Assembly: GCF_028993575.1 (NCBI RefSeq)
Contig: NZ_CP118615.1
Location: 4,927,001-4,991,000 of the forward strand
Direction: 5' to 3'
Length of the DNA: 64,000 nt
From: Micromonospora cathayae
GTDB lineage: Bacteria > Actinomycetota > Actinomycetes > Mycobacteriales > Micromonosporaceae
Shown: positions 25,487-38,201 of the stretch, piece after piece
Position numbering within the stretch: position 1 is the first letter of the stretch
How the letters are laid out: every line of letters begins with the position of its first letter
The notes under the pieces: model-generated
What the model was told of the DNA's origin: nothing
What the model saw: the letters and a program-made list of their open reading frames with translations, nothing else
Databases searched by the model: none
Translations under genes and position numbers: made by a program

Positions 25487-26264
25487 GGTGAGGGTGCGGG
25501 CCGAACACGACCGGGGGGTGCTGGCCGGGCTGCTGGGTCGGGATCCGCTGCTGCACGCCTACGAGCTCGGTGACCTGGATGACGCCTTCTGGCCGTACAC
25601 GAGGTGGTGGCGGCGGGGTGAGCAGGTGGCTCTGCTGTACCAGGGGGTGGGGTTGGCGACGTTGTTGGCGTTCGCGCCGCCGGAGCGGACCGGTGGGTTG
25701 GTGGCGCTGCTGGCGGAGTTGGTGCCGGTGCTGCCGGACCGGTTGCACGCGCACCTCTCCCCCGGTGTGGCGGACGCCGTGGCCGGGGGGTTCGAGGTGA
25801 CGGAGGTGACCGGGCACCTGAAGTTGGCGTTGACCGACCGGGGGCGGCTGGCCGGTGTGGTCCCGGCCGGGTCGGTGCTGACCGGGGCGGATCTGCCGGA
25901 GCTGGCGGCCCTGTACGCGGTGGCGTATCCGGAGGTCCGGTTCGACGAGCGGTTGTTGGCGACGGGCCGGTACGTGGGGATCCGGGACGGCGGTGAGTTG
26001 GTGGCGGTGGCCGGGGTGCACGTGTGGTCGCCGGTGTACGGGGTGGCGGCGGTGGGGAACGTGGCCACGCATCCGCGGGTGCGGGGGCGCGGGTTGGCGG
26101 GTGCGGCGGTGGCGGCGGTGTGTGGTGGGCTGCTGCGGGACGGCGTGGACCGGGTGGTGTTGAACGTGCGGGCGGACAACGGGGCGGCGGTGCGGCTGTA
26201 CGAGCGGCTGGGTTTCACCCGGGTCGCCGGGTACGACGAGATGACGGTGACGGTCCGGCGGTGA
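25479..26264 (+). CDS. GNAT family N-acetyltransferase
   Basis: The 261-residue protein has a variable N-terminal half and a C-terminal GNAT acetyl-CoA-binding domain with VGNVATHPRVRGRGLAGA (motif A, R/QxxGxG/A) and LNVRADNGAAVRLYERLGF (motif B). The acceptor is unknown. The GTG at 25479 overlaps the TauE gene by 8 nt; a GTG at 25488 is equally possible. The overlap suggests co-expression with TauE. Confidence 0.85.
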   Translation: MDEVRVRAEHDRGVLAGLLGRDPLLHAYELGDLDDAFWPYTRWWRRGEQVALLYQGVGLATLLAFAPPERTGGLVALLAELVPVLPDRLHAHLSPGVADAVAGGFEVTEVTGHLKLALTDRGRLAGVVPAGSVLTGADLPELAALYAVAYPEVRFDERLLATGRYVGIRDGGELVAVAGVHVWSPVYGVAAVGNVATHPRVRGRGLAGAAVAAVCGGLLRDGVDRVVLNVRADNGAAVRLYERLGFTRVAGYDEMTVTVRR

Positions 26265-26281
26265 CCGGTCGGGTGACGGGG

Positions 26282-26785
26282 TCAGCGGCGGGGTGAGTCG
26301 TAGCGGCCGGCGCGGATCTCGCGGAGCGCGCGGCGGCGGGTGTCGCCGCGCAGGGTGTCGACGTACAGGGTGCCGGCGAGGTGGTCGGTCTCGTGTTGCA
26401 GGGCGCGGGCCAGGAAGCCGCTGCCGGTGATGGTGCGGGGTTCGCCGTGCTGGTCGAAGCCGTGGGCGGTGGCGTGCAGGGCGCGGGGGGTCGGGAAGTA
26501 CAGGCCGGGGATGGACAGGCAGCCCTCGTCGTCGTCCTGGAGTTCGGTGGACAGTTCGAGGGTGGGGTTGACCAGGTGGCCGCGGTGGCCGTCGGCGTCG
26601 TAGACGAACACCTGGGCGCTGACGCCGATCTGGGGGGCGGCGACGCCGGCCCGGCCGGGCGCGCCGAGGAGGGTGTCCATCAGGTCGGTGACCAGGGCGC
26701 GTAGCTCGGTGTCGAAGGTGGTGACGGGTTCGCAGGCGGTGCGCAGGACGGGGTCGCCGATGATGCGGATGGGGCGCATGGTCAT
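26282..26785 (-). CDS. def: Peptide deformylase
   Basis: The 167-residue metalloenzyme has all three deformylase motifs: GVAAPQIG (Gln52), EGCLSIPG (Cys89) and QHETDHLAG (His131, Glu132, His135). It removes the N-formyl group from nascent proteins using Fe2+ or another metal. Two in-frame ATGs lie at 26785 and 26779, and neither has a strong ribosome site. The gene follows the TetR gene by 10 nt and is probably co-transcribed with it, an unusual partner for a housekeeping enzyme; it may be a second, regulated deformylase. Confidence 0.92.
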   Translation of the reverse strand: MTMRPIRIIGDPVLRTACEPVTTFDTELRALVTDLMDTLLGAPGRAGVAAPQIGVSAQVFVYDADGHRGHLVNPTLELSTELQDDDEGCLSIPGLYFPTPRALHATAHGFDQHGEPRTITGSGFLARALQHETDHLAGTLYVDTLRGDTRRRALREIRAGRYDSPRR

Positions 26786-26795
26786 GGTGCGAAGG

Positions 26796-27599
26796 TTAGC
26801 GTCCGGGTGGTGCGGTGGTGGGGTCGCCGCCGGTGGTGTGGCGGGTGGCGACGAGGGCGGCGACGCCGTCGAGGATGCGGTCCAGGCCGAAGGTGAACGC
26901 CCGGTCGGGGTCGGTGGTGGCGCCGTACTCCTGGCCGGCGGCGGTGCCGACGCGGGCGGCGGTCGGGTAGCGGTGGGCGTCGAGGACCGTCTCGAGGTAG
27001 GGGGCGTGGGCGTGCCACCACTGGTCGTCGGTCATGCCGGTGCGGGCGGCGGCCTGGGCGGTTTCCACCGCGCCGCGTACCGCGCCGTGCACGTAGCTGT
27101 TGAGGAGGGTGACGACGGCGTCCATCTCGAGGTCGGTCAGGCCGATGCCTTCGACGGCGGTGAGTTCGTGTTCGTAGCGGGCGATGACGTGCGGGCCGAG
27201 TGGGGGGCGGGTGGTGGCGACCTGGAGCAGCCAGGGGTGGCGCAGGTAGCGGGCCCAGGTGCTGTGGGCGATGTGGGTCAGGGTGGCCCGCCAGTCGCCG
27301 TGGGTGGGGGCGGGTTCGGGGTCGGGTTCGCCGTAGACGGTGTCGAGCATGACGTCGAGGAGTTCGCCCTTGCCGGGGATGTGGGTGTAGAGGCTCATGG
27401 TGCCGACGCCGAGGTGTTCGGCGACGCGGCGCATGGACAGGGCGGCGAGGCCGTCGGTGTCGGCGAGGTCGATGGCGGCGCGGACGATCCGGTCGACGGT
27501 GAGGTCGGTGCGGCCCTTGCGGTGGGGGCGGTCGCGGGTGCGCCACAGCAGGGCGAGGCTGCGGGCGGGGTCGCCGGTGCCGCTGTACTCGGTGGTCAT
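26796..27599 (-). CDS. TetR/AcrR family transcriptional regulator
   Basis: The 267-residue protein has a helix-turn-helix region at about residues 30-75 (LTVDRIVRAAIDLADTDGLAALSMRRVAEHLGVG is the family pattern, ending MSLYTHIPGK). A long C-terminal ligand-binding domain of the TetR_C_11 style (YLRHPWLLQV) follows. The ATG at 27599 was chosen because the frame upstream is Arg/Ser/Pro-rich shadow sequence. Peptide deformylase follows 10 nt downstream and the SNF2 helicase gene is divergent, so it may control either. The ligand is unknown. Confidence 0.85.
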   Translation of the reverse strand: MTTEYSGTGDPARSLALLWRTRDRPHRKGRTDLTVDRIVRAAIDLADTDGLAALSMRRVAEHLGVGTMSLYTHIPGKGELLDVMLDTVYGEPDPEPAPTHGDWRATLTHIAHSTWARYLRHPWLLQVATTRPPLGPHVIARYEHELTAVEGIGLTDLEMDAVVTLLNSYVHGAVRGAVETAQAAARTGMTDDQWWHAHAPYLETVLDAHRYPTAARVGTAAGQEYGATTDPDRAFTFGLDRILDGVAALVATRHTTGGDPTTAPPGR

Positions 27600-27726
27600 C
27601 GCCGCACACTGTAACCCGTGCGCTCTACCGTATGGTGTACGGTCCGGGGGTGGTCGGGGCGGCGGGTCCCGCCACGCGGCGGCGGGCTGGCGGAGGGGCG
27701 CGGGGTTGGGGATCGACGGGAATCCG

Positions 27727-30476
<2,750 letters not shown>

Positions 30477-30480
<4 letters not shown>

Positions 30481-31409
30481 CCGCCCGTGGTTTCGCCGCG
30501 CTCGCGGCCGGACCGGCCCGTCGGGTCCGCTCGTGGTGGGCGACCGGATGGCTGCGTACCTGGGACGATCTGGCGTGGGATCCGCAGCCGATGCGTCGGG
30601 GCCGCCGGTACGCCCGCGCCGGCCACGTCGGGCCGGTCACCGTCAGCGTCGGTCGGGTCAGCGCCGTCGTGCACGACGGCGACCCGGACCGGGCGTACCG
30701 GGCGGTGGTCCGGGTGGCCGTGCTGTCCGACGCCGACTGGGCGCGGGTCGTCGGCGCGGTCGCCGACCGGGCCGGGCACCTGGCGGCGCTGCTGGCGCGG
30801 CAGCTGCCCGACGCGCTCGGCGACGACGCCGGGGTGCCGCTGTCGCCAGGGCCCGGCGACCTGACCCCGGACTGTGAGTGCCCGGACTGGGAGCATCCGT
30901 GCCGGCACGTGGCCGCGCTCGCCACCCAGGTGGGTTGGCTGTTGGACACCGACCCGTTCCTGCTGCTGCTGATGCGGGGCCGTGACGAGGTGGCGTTGCT
31001 GGCCGCCGTGCACGCGCACACCGCCGACGCCGGCCGGTCCGGCGCGGCCGTCCGCGCCGTCGACGCCGGTTCCGTCACCGTCGGGCGGTCCGCCGGGACC
31101 GGGCCGGCCGGGGCCGCGACGCCGTCGGCCGGGGACGACCCACGGCAGGTGTTCGCGACGCCGCCGGCGGCGCTGCCCGTCCCCGCCGGAGCGGTGGACG
31201 GGCAGGTCACGCTTCCGCTGGTCGCCCCGGCCGACGGTGTCGACCCGCAGCGGCTACGGGACCTGGTGGCGGTGGGTGCCGCGCGGGCCGCCGCGCTGCT
31301 CGCCGAATTCGGTGGCCGGGACGATCCCCGGGCGGCGACCATGACGGGTTCCGTCCGCGCGATCGAAGGAGAACCCATCCATGTACCCGATGATGCAGGC
31401 CCACGCTGA
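30477..31409 (+). CDS. SWIM zinc-finger protein, partner of the SNF2 gene
   Basis: The 310-residue protein has a SWIM zinc finger near residues 130-147 (DCECPDWEHPCRHVAALA, a CxC...CxH pattern) and an N-terminal WWATGWLRTWDDLAWD region typical of proteins encoded beside bacterial SNF2 helicases. It may recruit the helicase to DNA or protein. The GTG start overlaps the helicase stop (GTGA), which shows translational coupling. Its last 29 nt run into the next gene. Confidence 0.85.
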
Positions 31410-32334
31410 CGGGATGCTCGACGTCGGTGACGGCCACCAGGTGTACTGGCAGGTCGGCGGGAACCCGGACGGGAAACCGGCGGTGGTGCTGCACGGCGGA
31501 CCGGGTTCGGGGTGCACGCCGGGCTGGGCCACGCTGTTCGACCCGGCCCGGTACCGGATCGTCTTCCTCGACCAGCGGGGCTGCGGGCGCAGCACCCCGC
31601 ACGCCGGTGACCCGGCGGTGGACCTGTCCACCAACACCACCGACCATCTGGTCGCCGACGTGGAACGGCTGCGGGAGCACCTGGGGGTGGACCGGTGGCT
31701 GGTGCTCGGCGCGTCGTGGGGCAGCGCCCTGGCCCTGACGTACGCGCAGCGCCACCCGCGGCGGGTGTCGGAGGTGGTGGTGTACAGCGTGACGTTGGCG
31801 CGGCGGCGGGACATCGAGTGGATCACCCGGGACATGGGGCGGGTGTTCCCGGAGGCGTGGGCGCGGTTCCGCGACGGGGTGCCGCCGGCCGACCGGGACG
31901 GCTGCCTGGCCGACGCGTACGCCCGGCTGCTGGTCGACGCGGACCCGGCGGTACGGGAGCGGGCGGCCCGCGACTGGTGCGACTGGGAGGACACCCACGT
32001 GGCGACGGTGCCCGGTCACCGGCCGGACCCGAAGTTCGCCGAACCGGAGTTCCGGATGGTGTTCGCGCGGCTGGTCACCCACTACTGGCGGCACGGCTGT
32101 TTCCTGGCCGACGGGGAACTGCTGCGCGGCGCGCACCGGCTGGCCGGGATCCCGGGGGTGCTGGTGCACGGCCGGCTCGACGTCAGCAGTCCCGTGGACG
32201 GTCCGTGGCGGTTGGCGCAGGCGTGGCCGGACGCCCGGCTGACCGTGCTGGACGCCGACGGGCACGGGTCGCGGGGGCCGGGGATGACCGGGACGGTGAT
32301 CGCCGCGCTGGACGCCTTCGCCGCCGCCGGCTGA
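31381..32334 (+). CDS. pip: Proline iminopeptidase
   Basis: The 317-residue alpha/beta hydrolase of family S33 has HGGPGSG (oxyanion region), DQRGCGRSTPH, the nucleophile elbow GASWGS, and a C-terminal HGRLD (Asp) and DADGHG (His). It releases N-terminal proline from peptides. The ATG has GAAGGAG 9 nt upstream. It begins inside the end of the SWIM gene, so all three genes (helicase, SWIM, pip) form a compact operon. The protein is truncated by nothing visible. Confidence 0.92.
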   Translation: MYPMMQAHADGMLDVGDGHQVYWQVGGNPDGKPAVVLHGGPGSGCTPGWATLFDPARYRIVFLDQRGCGRSTPHAGDPAVDLSTNTTDHLVADVERLREHLGVDRWLVLGASWGSALALTYAQRHPRRVSEVVVYSVTLARRRDIEWITRDMGRVFPEAWARFRDGVPPADRDGCLADAYARLLVDADPAVRERAARDWCDWEDTHVATVPGHRPDPKFAEPEFRMVFARLVTHYWRHGCFLADGELLRGAHRLAGIPGVLVHGRLDVSSPVDGPWRLAQAWPDARLTVLDADGHGSRGPGMTGTVIAALDAFAAAG

Positions 32335-32407
32335 CCACCGGGCGGGCTCCGTCCGGTGGGGGCCGGTTGCGGGCGGCCCGCCGGTCCGGGTAGCGGACCG
32401 GGCGGGG

Positions 32408-33670
32408 TCAGTCGCCGGTCCGGGCGGCACGTGCCGGGGCTGCCGCCTCAGCGGCCCCGGCGGCCGGGGTGACCCTGGTGGTGGCTCTGCCGGTCAGGGC
32501 GGCACGCAGCGGGGCCGCCTTGGCGGCGGCTTCGGCGACCTCGGCGGTCGGGTCGCTGTCCCAGGTGATGCCGCCGCCGGCCCACAGGTGCAGCCGCTGG
32601 CCGTCGGCGGCGGCGGTGCGGATGGTCAGGCCCAGATCGACCCGGTCCGGGCCGACCCAGCCGAGCGCGCCCATGCCGGCGCCCCGGCCGACCGGTTCCA
32701 GGGCGGCGATCTCGGCGAGGGCGGCGAGTTTCGGCGCGCCGGTGACCGACCCGCCGGGGCACACCGCGCGCAGCAGGTCGGCCAGGCCGAGGCCGTCGGC
32801 GAGAGCGGCCGACACCGTCGACTCGGCCTGCCACAGGTCGCACCAGCGGCGCACGGCGAACAGGTCGTCAACGCGGACGCTGCCGGTGCGGGCGACCCGG
32901 GCCAGGTCGTTGCGTTCCAGATCGACGATCATGACGTGTTCGGCGCGTTCCTTGGCGGAGGCGAGCAGCTCCCGGCGGCCGGCGGCGGTGGCCGGTCGGG
33001 TGCCCTTGATCGGGCGGGTGACGGCCCGGCCGGCGTGCACCTCGACGAGGGTTTCCGGGGAGGCGCAGCCGATCGCCCAGCCGTCGCCGTGCAGGACGCC
33101 GCCGTAGCGGGCGCCGGGCAGCGCGCCGAGGCGGGCCAGGGCGGGCAGCGGGTCGCCGGTGTAGTCGGCGGCGGCGTGGCCGACCAGGTTGACCTGGTAC
33201 ACGTCGCCGCGGGCGATGGCGGCGCGGACGGCGTCGACGGCGGCGGCGTGCCGGGCCGGGGTCCAGCTGGGCTGCCACGGGCCGAGCCACCACGGGCCGC
33301 CCGCCGGTGCCGGCGCAGGCCGGCCGGTGTGGCCGTACACGACCACGGCGACCTCGGGCAGCGCGGGCGCGGGGCTGGGTGGGCCGGGCGGACCGCCGGC
33401 CATCAGCGCGCCGGCCGTGGCCGACACGTACAGCGACGCGCCGCAGACGCCGCCGGGCCGGTGCCGGCCGGGTCGGGTCAGGTCGGTCACCCCGGGCAGG
33501 CCGTGCGCGGCGAGGAAGTCCTGGACGAGGCGGGCCGGGTCGCCGCCGTCGGCGGGTCGCCACTGCAGGCGGGCCCGCTCGACGAGGACGCGGCGGCACC
33601 CGGGCGGGGCGGCCGGCGCGTCGATCAGCCGCCGTGGGAGCGTTTCCACGCCGACCGGCCCATGCTGCAT
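32408..33670 (-). CDS. pabB: Aminodeoxychorismate synthase component I (PabB-like chorismate-binding enzyme)
   Basis: The 420-residue protein has the chorismate-binding domain with YQVNLVGH, RPIKGTRP (the PIKGT motif of PabB), ERAEHVMIVDLERNDL, CPGGSVTGAPK and LWAGGGITWDSDP. PabB aminates chorismate to 4-amino-4-deoxychorismate for folate, or for p-aminobenzoate-containing secondary metabolites. The PIKGT motif favours PabB over TrpE. The glutaminase partner (PabA) is not in the window. The ATG at 33670 is preferred. It is divergent from the DUF5999 gene. Confidence 0.9.
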   Translation of the reverse strand: MQHGPVGVETLPRRLIDAPAAPPGCRRVLVERARLQWRPADGGDPARLVQDFLAAHGLPGVTDLTRPGRHRPGGVCGASLYVSATAGALMAGGPPGPPSPAPALPEVAVVVYGHTGRPAPAPAGGPWWLGPWQPSWTPARHAAAVDAVRAAIARGDVYQVNLVGHAAADYTGDPLPALARLGALPGARYGGVLHGDGWAIGCASPETLVEVHAGRAVTRPIKGTRPATAAGRRELLASAKERAEHVMIVDLERNDLARVARTGSVRVDDLFAVRRWCDLWQAESTVSAALADGLGLADLLRAVCPGGSVTGAPKLAALAEIAALEPVGRGAGMGALGWVGPDRVDLGLTIRTAAADGQRLHLWAGGGITWDSDPTAEVAEAAAKAAPLRAALTGRATTRVTPAAGAAEAAAPARAARTGD

Positions 33671-33746
33671 CGTCCGTTCAGAGGATTTAGGGGCAACTCT
33701 GTCCGTTGCTTGTCGATGCGGTGCGCTTCCGCTTGGTACTGTGCGT

Positions 33747-33774
33747 CACTGGTCATGTGAACCATGACACAGTG
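33747..33774. promoter_or_regulatory. Candidate operator between pabB and the DUF5999 gene
   Basis: A nested dyad: CACTG and GTCATG (33747-33757) face CATGAC and CAGTG (33763-33774) around TGAAC, with one unpaired base on the right. The inner GTCATG/CATGAC arms are perfect. It lies 23 nt ahead of the DUF5999 start, in an otherwise unstructured divergent region. This looks like an operator for one or both genes; the regulator is unknown. Confidence 0.45.
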
Positions 33775-33796
33775 CCCCCACAGTCCGGAGAACCCG

Positions 33797-33997
33797 ATGT
33801 GCCAGCACCAACCCACCTGCCCCTCCGCTGAGGCGACCGACCGGGAAGCCGCCCGGATCCTCGCCTGCTTCCCCGAGCAGGGCTGGAGCCTGCTCTGCAA
33901 CGGGGTGATCGTGTTCGAGGACACCGGCGAACTACTCCCCGACGGCCGCACCATCGCCCCGCACCGCGGGCCCGCCCGCCACGCTCTCGTCGCCTGA
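33797..33997 (+). CDS. DUF5999 family small protein
   Basis: The 66-residue protein is MCQHQPTCPSAEATDREAAR at its start, followed by CFPEQGWSLLCNGVIVFEDT and a GRTIAPHRGP tail. I recognise this as the actinobacterial DUF5999 family, whose function is unknown. Cys/His content at the N-terminus suggests metal binding, which is only inference. The ATG at 33797 has GGAG exactly 6 nt upstream; an in-frame ATG 33 nt earlier has no ribosome site. It may belong to conserved small actinomycete regulators or markers. Confidence 0.8.
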   Translation: MCQHQPTCPSAEATDREAARILACFPEQGWSLLCNGVIVFEDTGELLPDGRTIAPHRGPARHALVA

Positions 33998-34060
33998 CGG
34001 TCACCGACCGTCAACCAGCCGGCGGCACGCGGGACCAGGCTAGCTCCCGACGTGACCGCC

Positions 34061-34079
34061 GTGCCGGCCGGGGCGGCAC
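34061..34079. terminator. Weak hairpin downstream of gcvP
   Basis: GTGCCG and CGGCAC form a 6-bp stem with a 7-nt GC-rich loop, 24 nt past the gcvP stop and between convergent genes. It is a weak candidate for termination of either gene. Confidence 0.35.
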
Positions 34080-34102
34080 CCGTCCCGGCCGGACCGCCGA
34101 CG

Positions 34103-36913
34103 TCACTGCGCGAACGCCTCCGGCGCCGGACACGAACACACCAGGTTCCGGTCGCCGTACGCGCCGTCGACCCGCCGCACCGGCGGCCAGTACTTCCCGG
34201 CCCGGTCCACCCCGGCCGGATAGCCGCCCACCGACCGCGGGTACGGGTGCGGCCAGTCGTCCGCCGACACCATCGCCGCGGTGTGCGGGGCGTTCGACAG
34301 CGGACTGTCCCCCACCGGCCACTGGCCCGCGCCGACCTTGTCGATCTCCGCCCGGATCGCGATCATCGCGTCGCAGAACCGGTCCAGCTCGGCCAGGTCC
34401 TCGCTTTCGGTGGGCTCCACCATCAGCGTCCCCGCCACCGGGAACGACATCGTCGGCGCGTGGAACCCGTAGTCGATCAGCCGCTTCGCCACGTCGTCCA
34501 CGCTCACCCCGGTCGCCTTCGTCACCGGCCGCAGGTCCAGGATGCACTCATGCGCCACCAGGCCCTTGTTGCCGGCGTACAGCACCGGGTAGTGCGCGCG
34601 CAGCCGCGCCGCCACGTAGTTCGCCGCGAGGACCGCCACCCCGGTCGCCCGGGCCAGCCCGTCGGCGCCCATCATCCGCAGGTACGCCCACGGGATCGGC
34701 AGGATCCCCGCCGACCCGAACGGGGCCGCCGCGATCGCCGGCCGACCGTCGGCGCCCGTGCCCGGCAGGTACGCCGCCAGATGCGCCCGCACCGCCACCG
34801 GACCCACCCCCGGGCCGCCACCACCGTGCGGGATGCAGAACGTCTTGTGCAGGTTCAGGTGCGACACGTCCGCCCCGAACCGGCCCGGCCGGGCGTACCC
34901 GACCAGGGCGTTGAGGTTCGCGCCGTCGACGTACACCTGACCGCCGGCGTCGTGGACCTTCGCGCACAGCTGCGCGATCCCGGTCTCGTACACGCCGTGC
35001 GTCGACGGGTACGTCACCATGATCGCCGCCAGGGCGTCCCGATGCTGGTCGATCTTCGCGTCCAGGTCGACCAGGTCGACGTTGCCGTCGGCGTCACAGC
35101 CGACCACCACCACCCGCATCCCGGCCATCACCGCCGACGCGGCGTTGGTGCCGTGCGCCGACGACGGGATCAGACACACGTCCCGGTGCCCCTCGCCCCG
35201 GTCCCGGTGGTACGCGCGGATCGCCAGCAGCCCGGCCAACTCCCCCTGCGACCCGGCGTTGGGCTGCACACTGACCGCGTCGTAGCCGGTCACCTCGGCC
35301 AGCCACCCCTCCAGCTGGCCGATCAGCTCCCGGTACCCGGCGGTCTGCTCGGCCGGCGCGAACGGGTGCAGGTGCGCGAACTCCGGCCAGCTCACCGGCT
35401 CCATCTCGGTGGTCGCGTTCAGTTTCATCGTGCACGACCCCAACGGGATCATGCCCCGGTCCAGGGCGTAGTCGACGTCCGCGAGCCGACGAAGGTACCG
35501 CAGCATCGCCGTCTCCGACCGGTGCGCGTGGAACACCGGATGGGTCAGGAAGTCCGAGGTACGCGCCAGCGCCCGCGGCAGCGCCGCCGGCACCGGCCCG
35601 GACACCGGCGCGACGCCGAACGCCGCCCACACCGACTCCAGGTGCCCGTCGGTGGTGGTCTCGTCGCAGGAGATTCCCACCCGGTCGGCGTCGACCAGCC
35701 GCAGGTTCACCCCCCGCGCCCGCGCCGCCGCCACCACCTCGGCGGCCCGCCCCGGAACCCGGGCGGTCACCGTGTCGAAGAACCCGCCGTCGGGCACGTC
35801 CACCCCGCCGGCGCGCAACCCGGCCGCCAGCCGCGCCGCCATGCCGTGCGTGCGGCCGGCGATGGCGCGCAGCCCGTCCGGGCCGTGGTAGACGGCGTAC
35901 ATGCCGGCCATCACCGCCAGCAGCACCTGCGCGGTGCAGATGTTGCTGGTCGCCTTCTCCCGCCGGATGTGCTGCTCACGGGTCTGCAACGCCAGCCGGT
36001 ACGCGGGGTCACCGGCGGCGTCCTTCGACACCCCGACCAGCCGGCCCGGCAGCATCCGCTCCAGCCCCGACCGGACCGCCAGGTAGCCGGCGTGCGGGCC
36101 ACCGAACCCCATCGGCACCCCGAACCGCTGGCTGGTGCCGGCGGCGATGTCCGCGCCGATCTCGCCCGGGGGCCGCAGCACCGTCAACGCCAGCAGGTCC
36201 GCCGCCACCGTCACCAGCGCGCCCGCCGCGTGCGCCGCCGCCACCAGGGCGGTGTGGTCCCGGACCGCCCCCGACGCCCCCGGGTACTGCAGGTGCAGCC
36301 CGAAGAACTCCGCCGGCAGCTCGTCGGTGTCGACGTCGACCACCCGTACCTCGATACCGAGCGGCTCGGCCCGGCCGGCGATCACCGCCAGGGTCTGCGG
36401 CAGGGTGTCCGCGTCGACCACGTACACGTTGCTGCGGGTCTTCGCGGCCCGCCGGGCCAGGGTCATCGCCTCCGCCGCCGCGGTGCCCTCGTCGAGCATC
36501 GACGCGTTCGCCGTCGCCAGCCCGGTCAGGTCGGTCACCACGGTCTGGAAGTTCAGCAGCGCCTCCAACCGGCCCTGGCTGATCTCCGGCTGGTACGGGG
36601 TGTAGGCGGTGTACCAGGCCGGGTTCTCCAGCACGTTGCGGCGGATCACCGCCGGGGTGTGCGTACCGTGATAGCCGAGCCCGATCATCGACACCGCGAC
36701 GGTGTTGCGGGCGGCCAGGGCCCGCAGCTCGGCGATCGCCTCCTGCTCGCTGGCCGCCGCCGGCAGGTCCAGCCGGCCGTGCCAGCGGATCACCTCCGGG
36801 ATGGCCGCGTCCATCAACTCCTCGACGGAGCCGTAACCCACCGTGTCCAACATCCGGCGTTCGCTGTCCGGATCGGGACCGATGTGACGGTCGGCGAACT
36901 GCTCTACGGTCAT
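34103..36913 (-). CDS. gcvP: Glycine dehydrogenase (decarboxylating), P protein
   Basis: The 936-residue single-chain P protein spans both halves of the enzyme. The N-terminal half begins [21 protein letters not shown], and the C-terminal half carries the PLP site in [17 protein letters not shown] (Lys near residue 688). It decarboxylates glycine and passes the aminomethyl group to GcvH, feeding one-carbon metabolism. The ATG at 36913 starts the conserved family N-terminus; the frame upstream is riboswitch leader. A glycine riboswitch lies 81 nt ahead. gcvH is encoded about 7 kb away in another operon, and gcvT is not in the window. Confidence 0.96.
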   Translation of the reverse strand: MTVEQFADRHIGPDPDSERRMLDTVGYGSVEELMDAAIPEVIRWHGRLDLPAAASEQEAIAELRALAARNTVAVSMIGLGYHGTHTPAVIRRNVLENPAWYTAYTPYQPEISQGRLEALLNFQTVVTDLTGLATANASMLDEGTAAAEAMTLARRAAKTRSNVYVVDADTLPQTLAVIAGRAEPLGIEVRVVDVDTDELPAEFFGLHLQYPGASGAVRDHTALVAAAHAAGALVTVAADLLALTVLRPPGEIGADIAAGTSQRFGVPMGFGGPHAGYLAVRSGLERMLPGRLVGVSKDAAGDPAYRLALQTREQHIRREKATSNICTAQVLLAVMAGMYAVYHGPDGLRAIAGRTHGMAARLAAGLRAGGVDVPDGGFFDTVTARVPGRAAEVVAAARARGVNLRLVDADRVGISCDETTTDGHLESVWAAFGVAPVSGPVPAALPRALARTSDFLTHPVFHAHRSETAMLRYLRRLADVDYALDRGMIPLGSCTMKLNATTEMEPVSWPEFAHLHPFAPAEQTAGYRELIGQLEGWLAEVTGYDAVSVQPNAGSQGELAGLLAIRAYHRDRGEGHRDVCLIPSSAHGTNAASAVMAGMRVVVVGCDADGNVDLVDLDAKIDQHRDALAAIMVTYPSTHGVYETGIAQLCAKVHDAGGQVYVDGANLNALVGYARPGRFGADVSHLNLHKTFCIPHGGGGPGVGPVAVRAHLAAYLPGTGADGRPAIAAAPFGSAGILPIPWAYLRMMGADGLARATGVAVLAANYVAARLRAHYPVLYAGNKGLVAHECILDLRPVTKATGVSVDDVAKRLIDYGFHAPTMSFPVAGTLMVEPTESEDLAELDRFCDAMIAIRAEIDKVGAGQWPVGDSPLSNAPHTAAMVSADDWPHPYPRSVGGYPAGVDRAGKYWPPVRRVDGAYGDRNLVCSCPAPEAFAQ

Positions 36914-36993
36914 GGGCTGCGCTCCCGGGGGCCAGGTCGACGGATCGGCCTCCCCCTCTGTCGCGCCCGGGTACGGCGCTCCACAGTGCCTGC

Positions 36994-37080
36994 CCACGAG
37001 GTCCTTTTGCCTGAGAGGTTCCGGGGAGGGGTTGCCCCTTCGGCGCCGCCCGAGCCTTCCGGGCGGTCTCTCCCACGTGG
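36994..37080 (-). promoter_or_regulatory. Glycine riboswitch (single aptamer) upstream of gcvP
   Basis: Read on the minus strand, the leader has GGGAGAGACCGC, then GCGCCGAAGGGGCAACC and finally CTCAGGCAAAAGGACC, which are the conserved glycine-aptamer core elements in the right order. A P1 stem closes it (CCACG at the 5' end, CGTGG at the 3' end). Only one aptamer is obvious; the remaining 80 nt before the start may hold a degenerate second one and the expression platform. Binding of glycine would be expected to turn gcvP on. Confidence 0.92.
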
Positions 37081-37148
37081 GTGGTACCGGCGTGGTCAAC
37101 GCTACCAGCGTCGGTGCCGACGGGCGTGTCGTCCCCGGCCTGAGGTGG

Positions 37149-37997
37149 TCAGGACAGCACGCCCGCGGGCGTACCGGCCACCCGGTCCGCCAGCGCCGGC
37201 AGCAGCCGGCCCAGCGGCGCGTCCACCGTCACCGCCGCGTACCCGTCGCCACGGGTCGCCCCCTGGTTGACGATCACCACCGGAATGTCCCGTTTCGCCG
37301 CGCGGAGCACGAACCGGCGACCCGACATCACCGTCAACGACGACCCCAGCACCAGCACCGACCGGGCCCGCTCCACCAGGGCGAAACAGTGCGCCACCCG
37401 GGGCGCGGGCACCGTCTCCCCGAAAAACACCACATCCGGTTTGAGCATCCCGGTACGGCAGAACCCGCAGTCGACGACCCGGAACCGGGCCACCGCCGCG
37501 TCGGCGAGATCCACGTCACCGTCCGGGTTCACCGCGGTCACCGCGGCGGCGAAGTCGGGGTTGGCCTGCCGCAACCTTCGGTCCAGTTCCTCCCGTGACG
37601 TCCGGTTGCCGCAGTCCAGGCAGACCACCTCGTCGAGCCGGCCGTGCAACTCCACCACGTCCGGGCTGCCCGCCGCGGTGTGCAGCCCGTCGACGTTCTG
37701 GGTGATCACCGCGTCGACCAGGCCGGCGTGCTGCAGGCGGGCCACCGCCCGGTGCCCGTCGTTCGGCGCGGCCCGCGCGATCATCCGCCACCCCAGGTGG
37801 CTCCGCGCCCAGTACCGCCGCCGCGCGTCGGCGTCCCGGGTGAACGTCTGGTACGTCATCGGAGTGTGCCGGCGGGCCACCCCGCTCGGCCCCCGGTAGT
37901 CCGGGATCCCCGACTCGGTGGACAGCCCCGCCCCGGACAGCACCACCACCCCACCGGCGGCCACCAGCCCGGCCAGCACGTCGATCTTCTCCGTCAC
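37149..37997 (-). CDS. Sir2-family NAD-dependent protein deacetylase
   Basis: The 282-residue sirtuin has [28 protein letters not shown] with the catalytic His, a four-Cys zinc site (CLDCGN and CGFCRTG) and VLGSSLTV. It removes acyl groups from protein lysines with NAD+. The GTG start at 37997 has only a GGACGG immediately upstream; a GTG at 38015 is possible. It sits beside gcvP, upstream on the same strand, and beyond the riboswitch. It lacks the Ala/Tyr/Arg details needed to call it a desuccinylase. Confidence 0.9.
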   Translation of the reverse strand: MTEKIDVLAGLVAAGGVVVLSGAGLSTESGIPDYRGPSGVARRHTPMTYQTFTRDADARRRYWARSHLGWRMIARAAPNDGHRAVARLQHAGLVDAVITQNVDGLHTAAGSPDVVELHGRLDEVVCLDCGNRTSREELDRRLRQANPDFAAAVTAVNPDGDVDLADAAVARFRVVDCGFCRTGMLKPDVVFFGETVPAPRVAHCFALVERARSVLVLGSSLTVMSGRRFVLRAAKRDIPVVIVNQGATRGDGYAAVTVDAPLGRLLPALADRVAGTPAGVLS

Positions 37998-38201
37998 CCG
38001 TCCATGCTGCCTCACCCCGACCGGCAGCGGCCACGTCGACGAGACCCGGTGGCGACGATGAGGCACCGGGCACCCGGAGCGACCGGTGGTGCGGCGGCGG
38101 GGCCGACCCGCCGGCACCGGCGCGACACCGTACCGGCCGGCGGGTGCGTCGCCGGTGGCGCCGGGCCCGGCTGGTCGGCCGGCCCGGCACCACCGGCCGC
38201 G

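Noticed and set aside
38107..38144. Hairpin CCCGCCGG/CCGGCGGG as a terminator after the DivIVA gene
   Set aside because: The 22-nt loop and several competing inner pairings make it one of many GC hairpins expected by chance.
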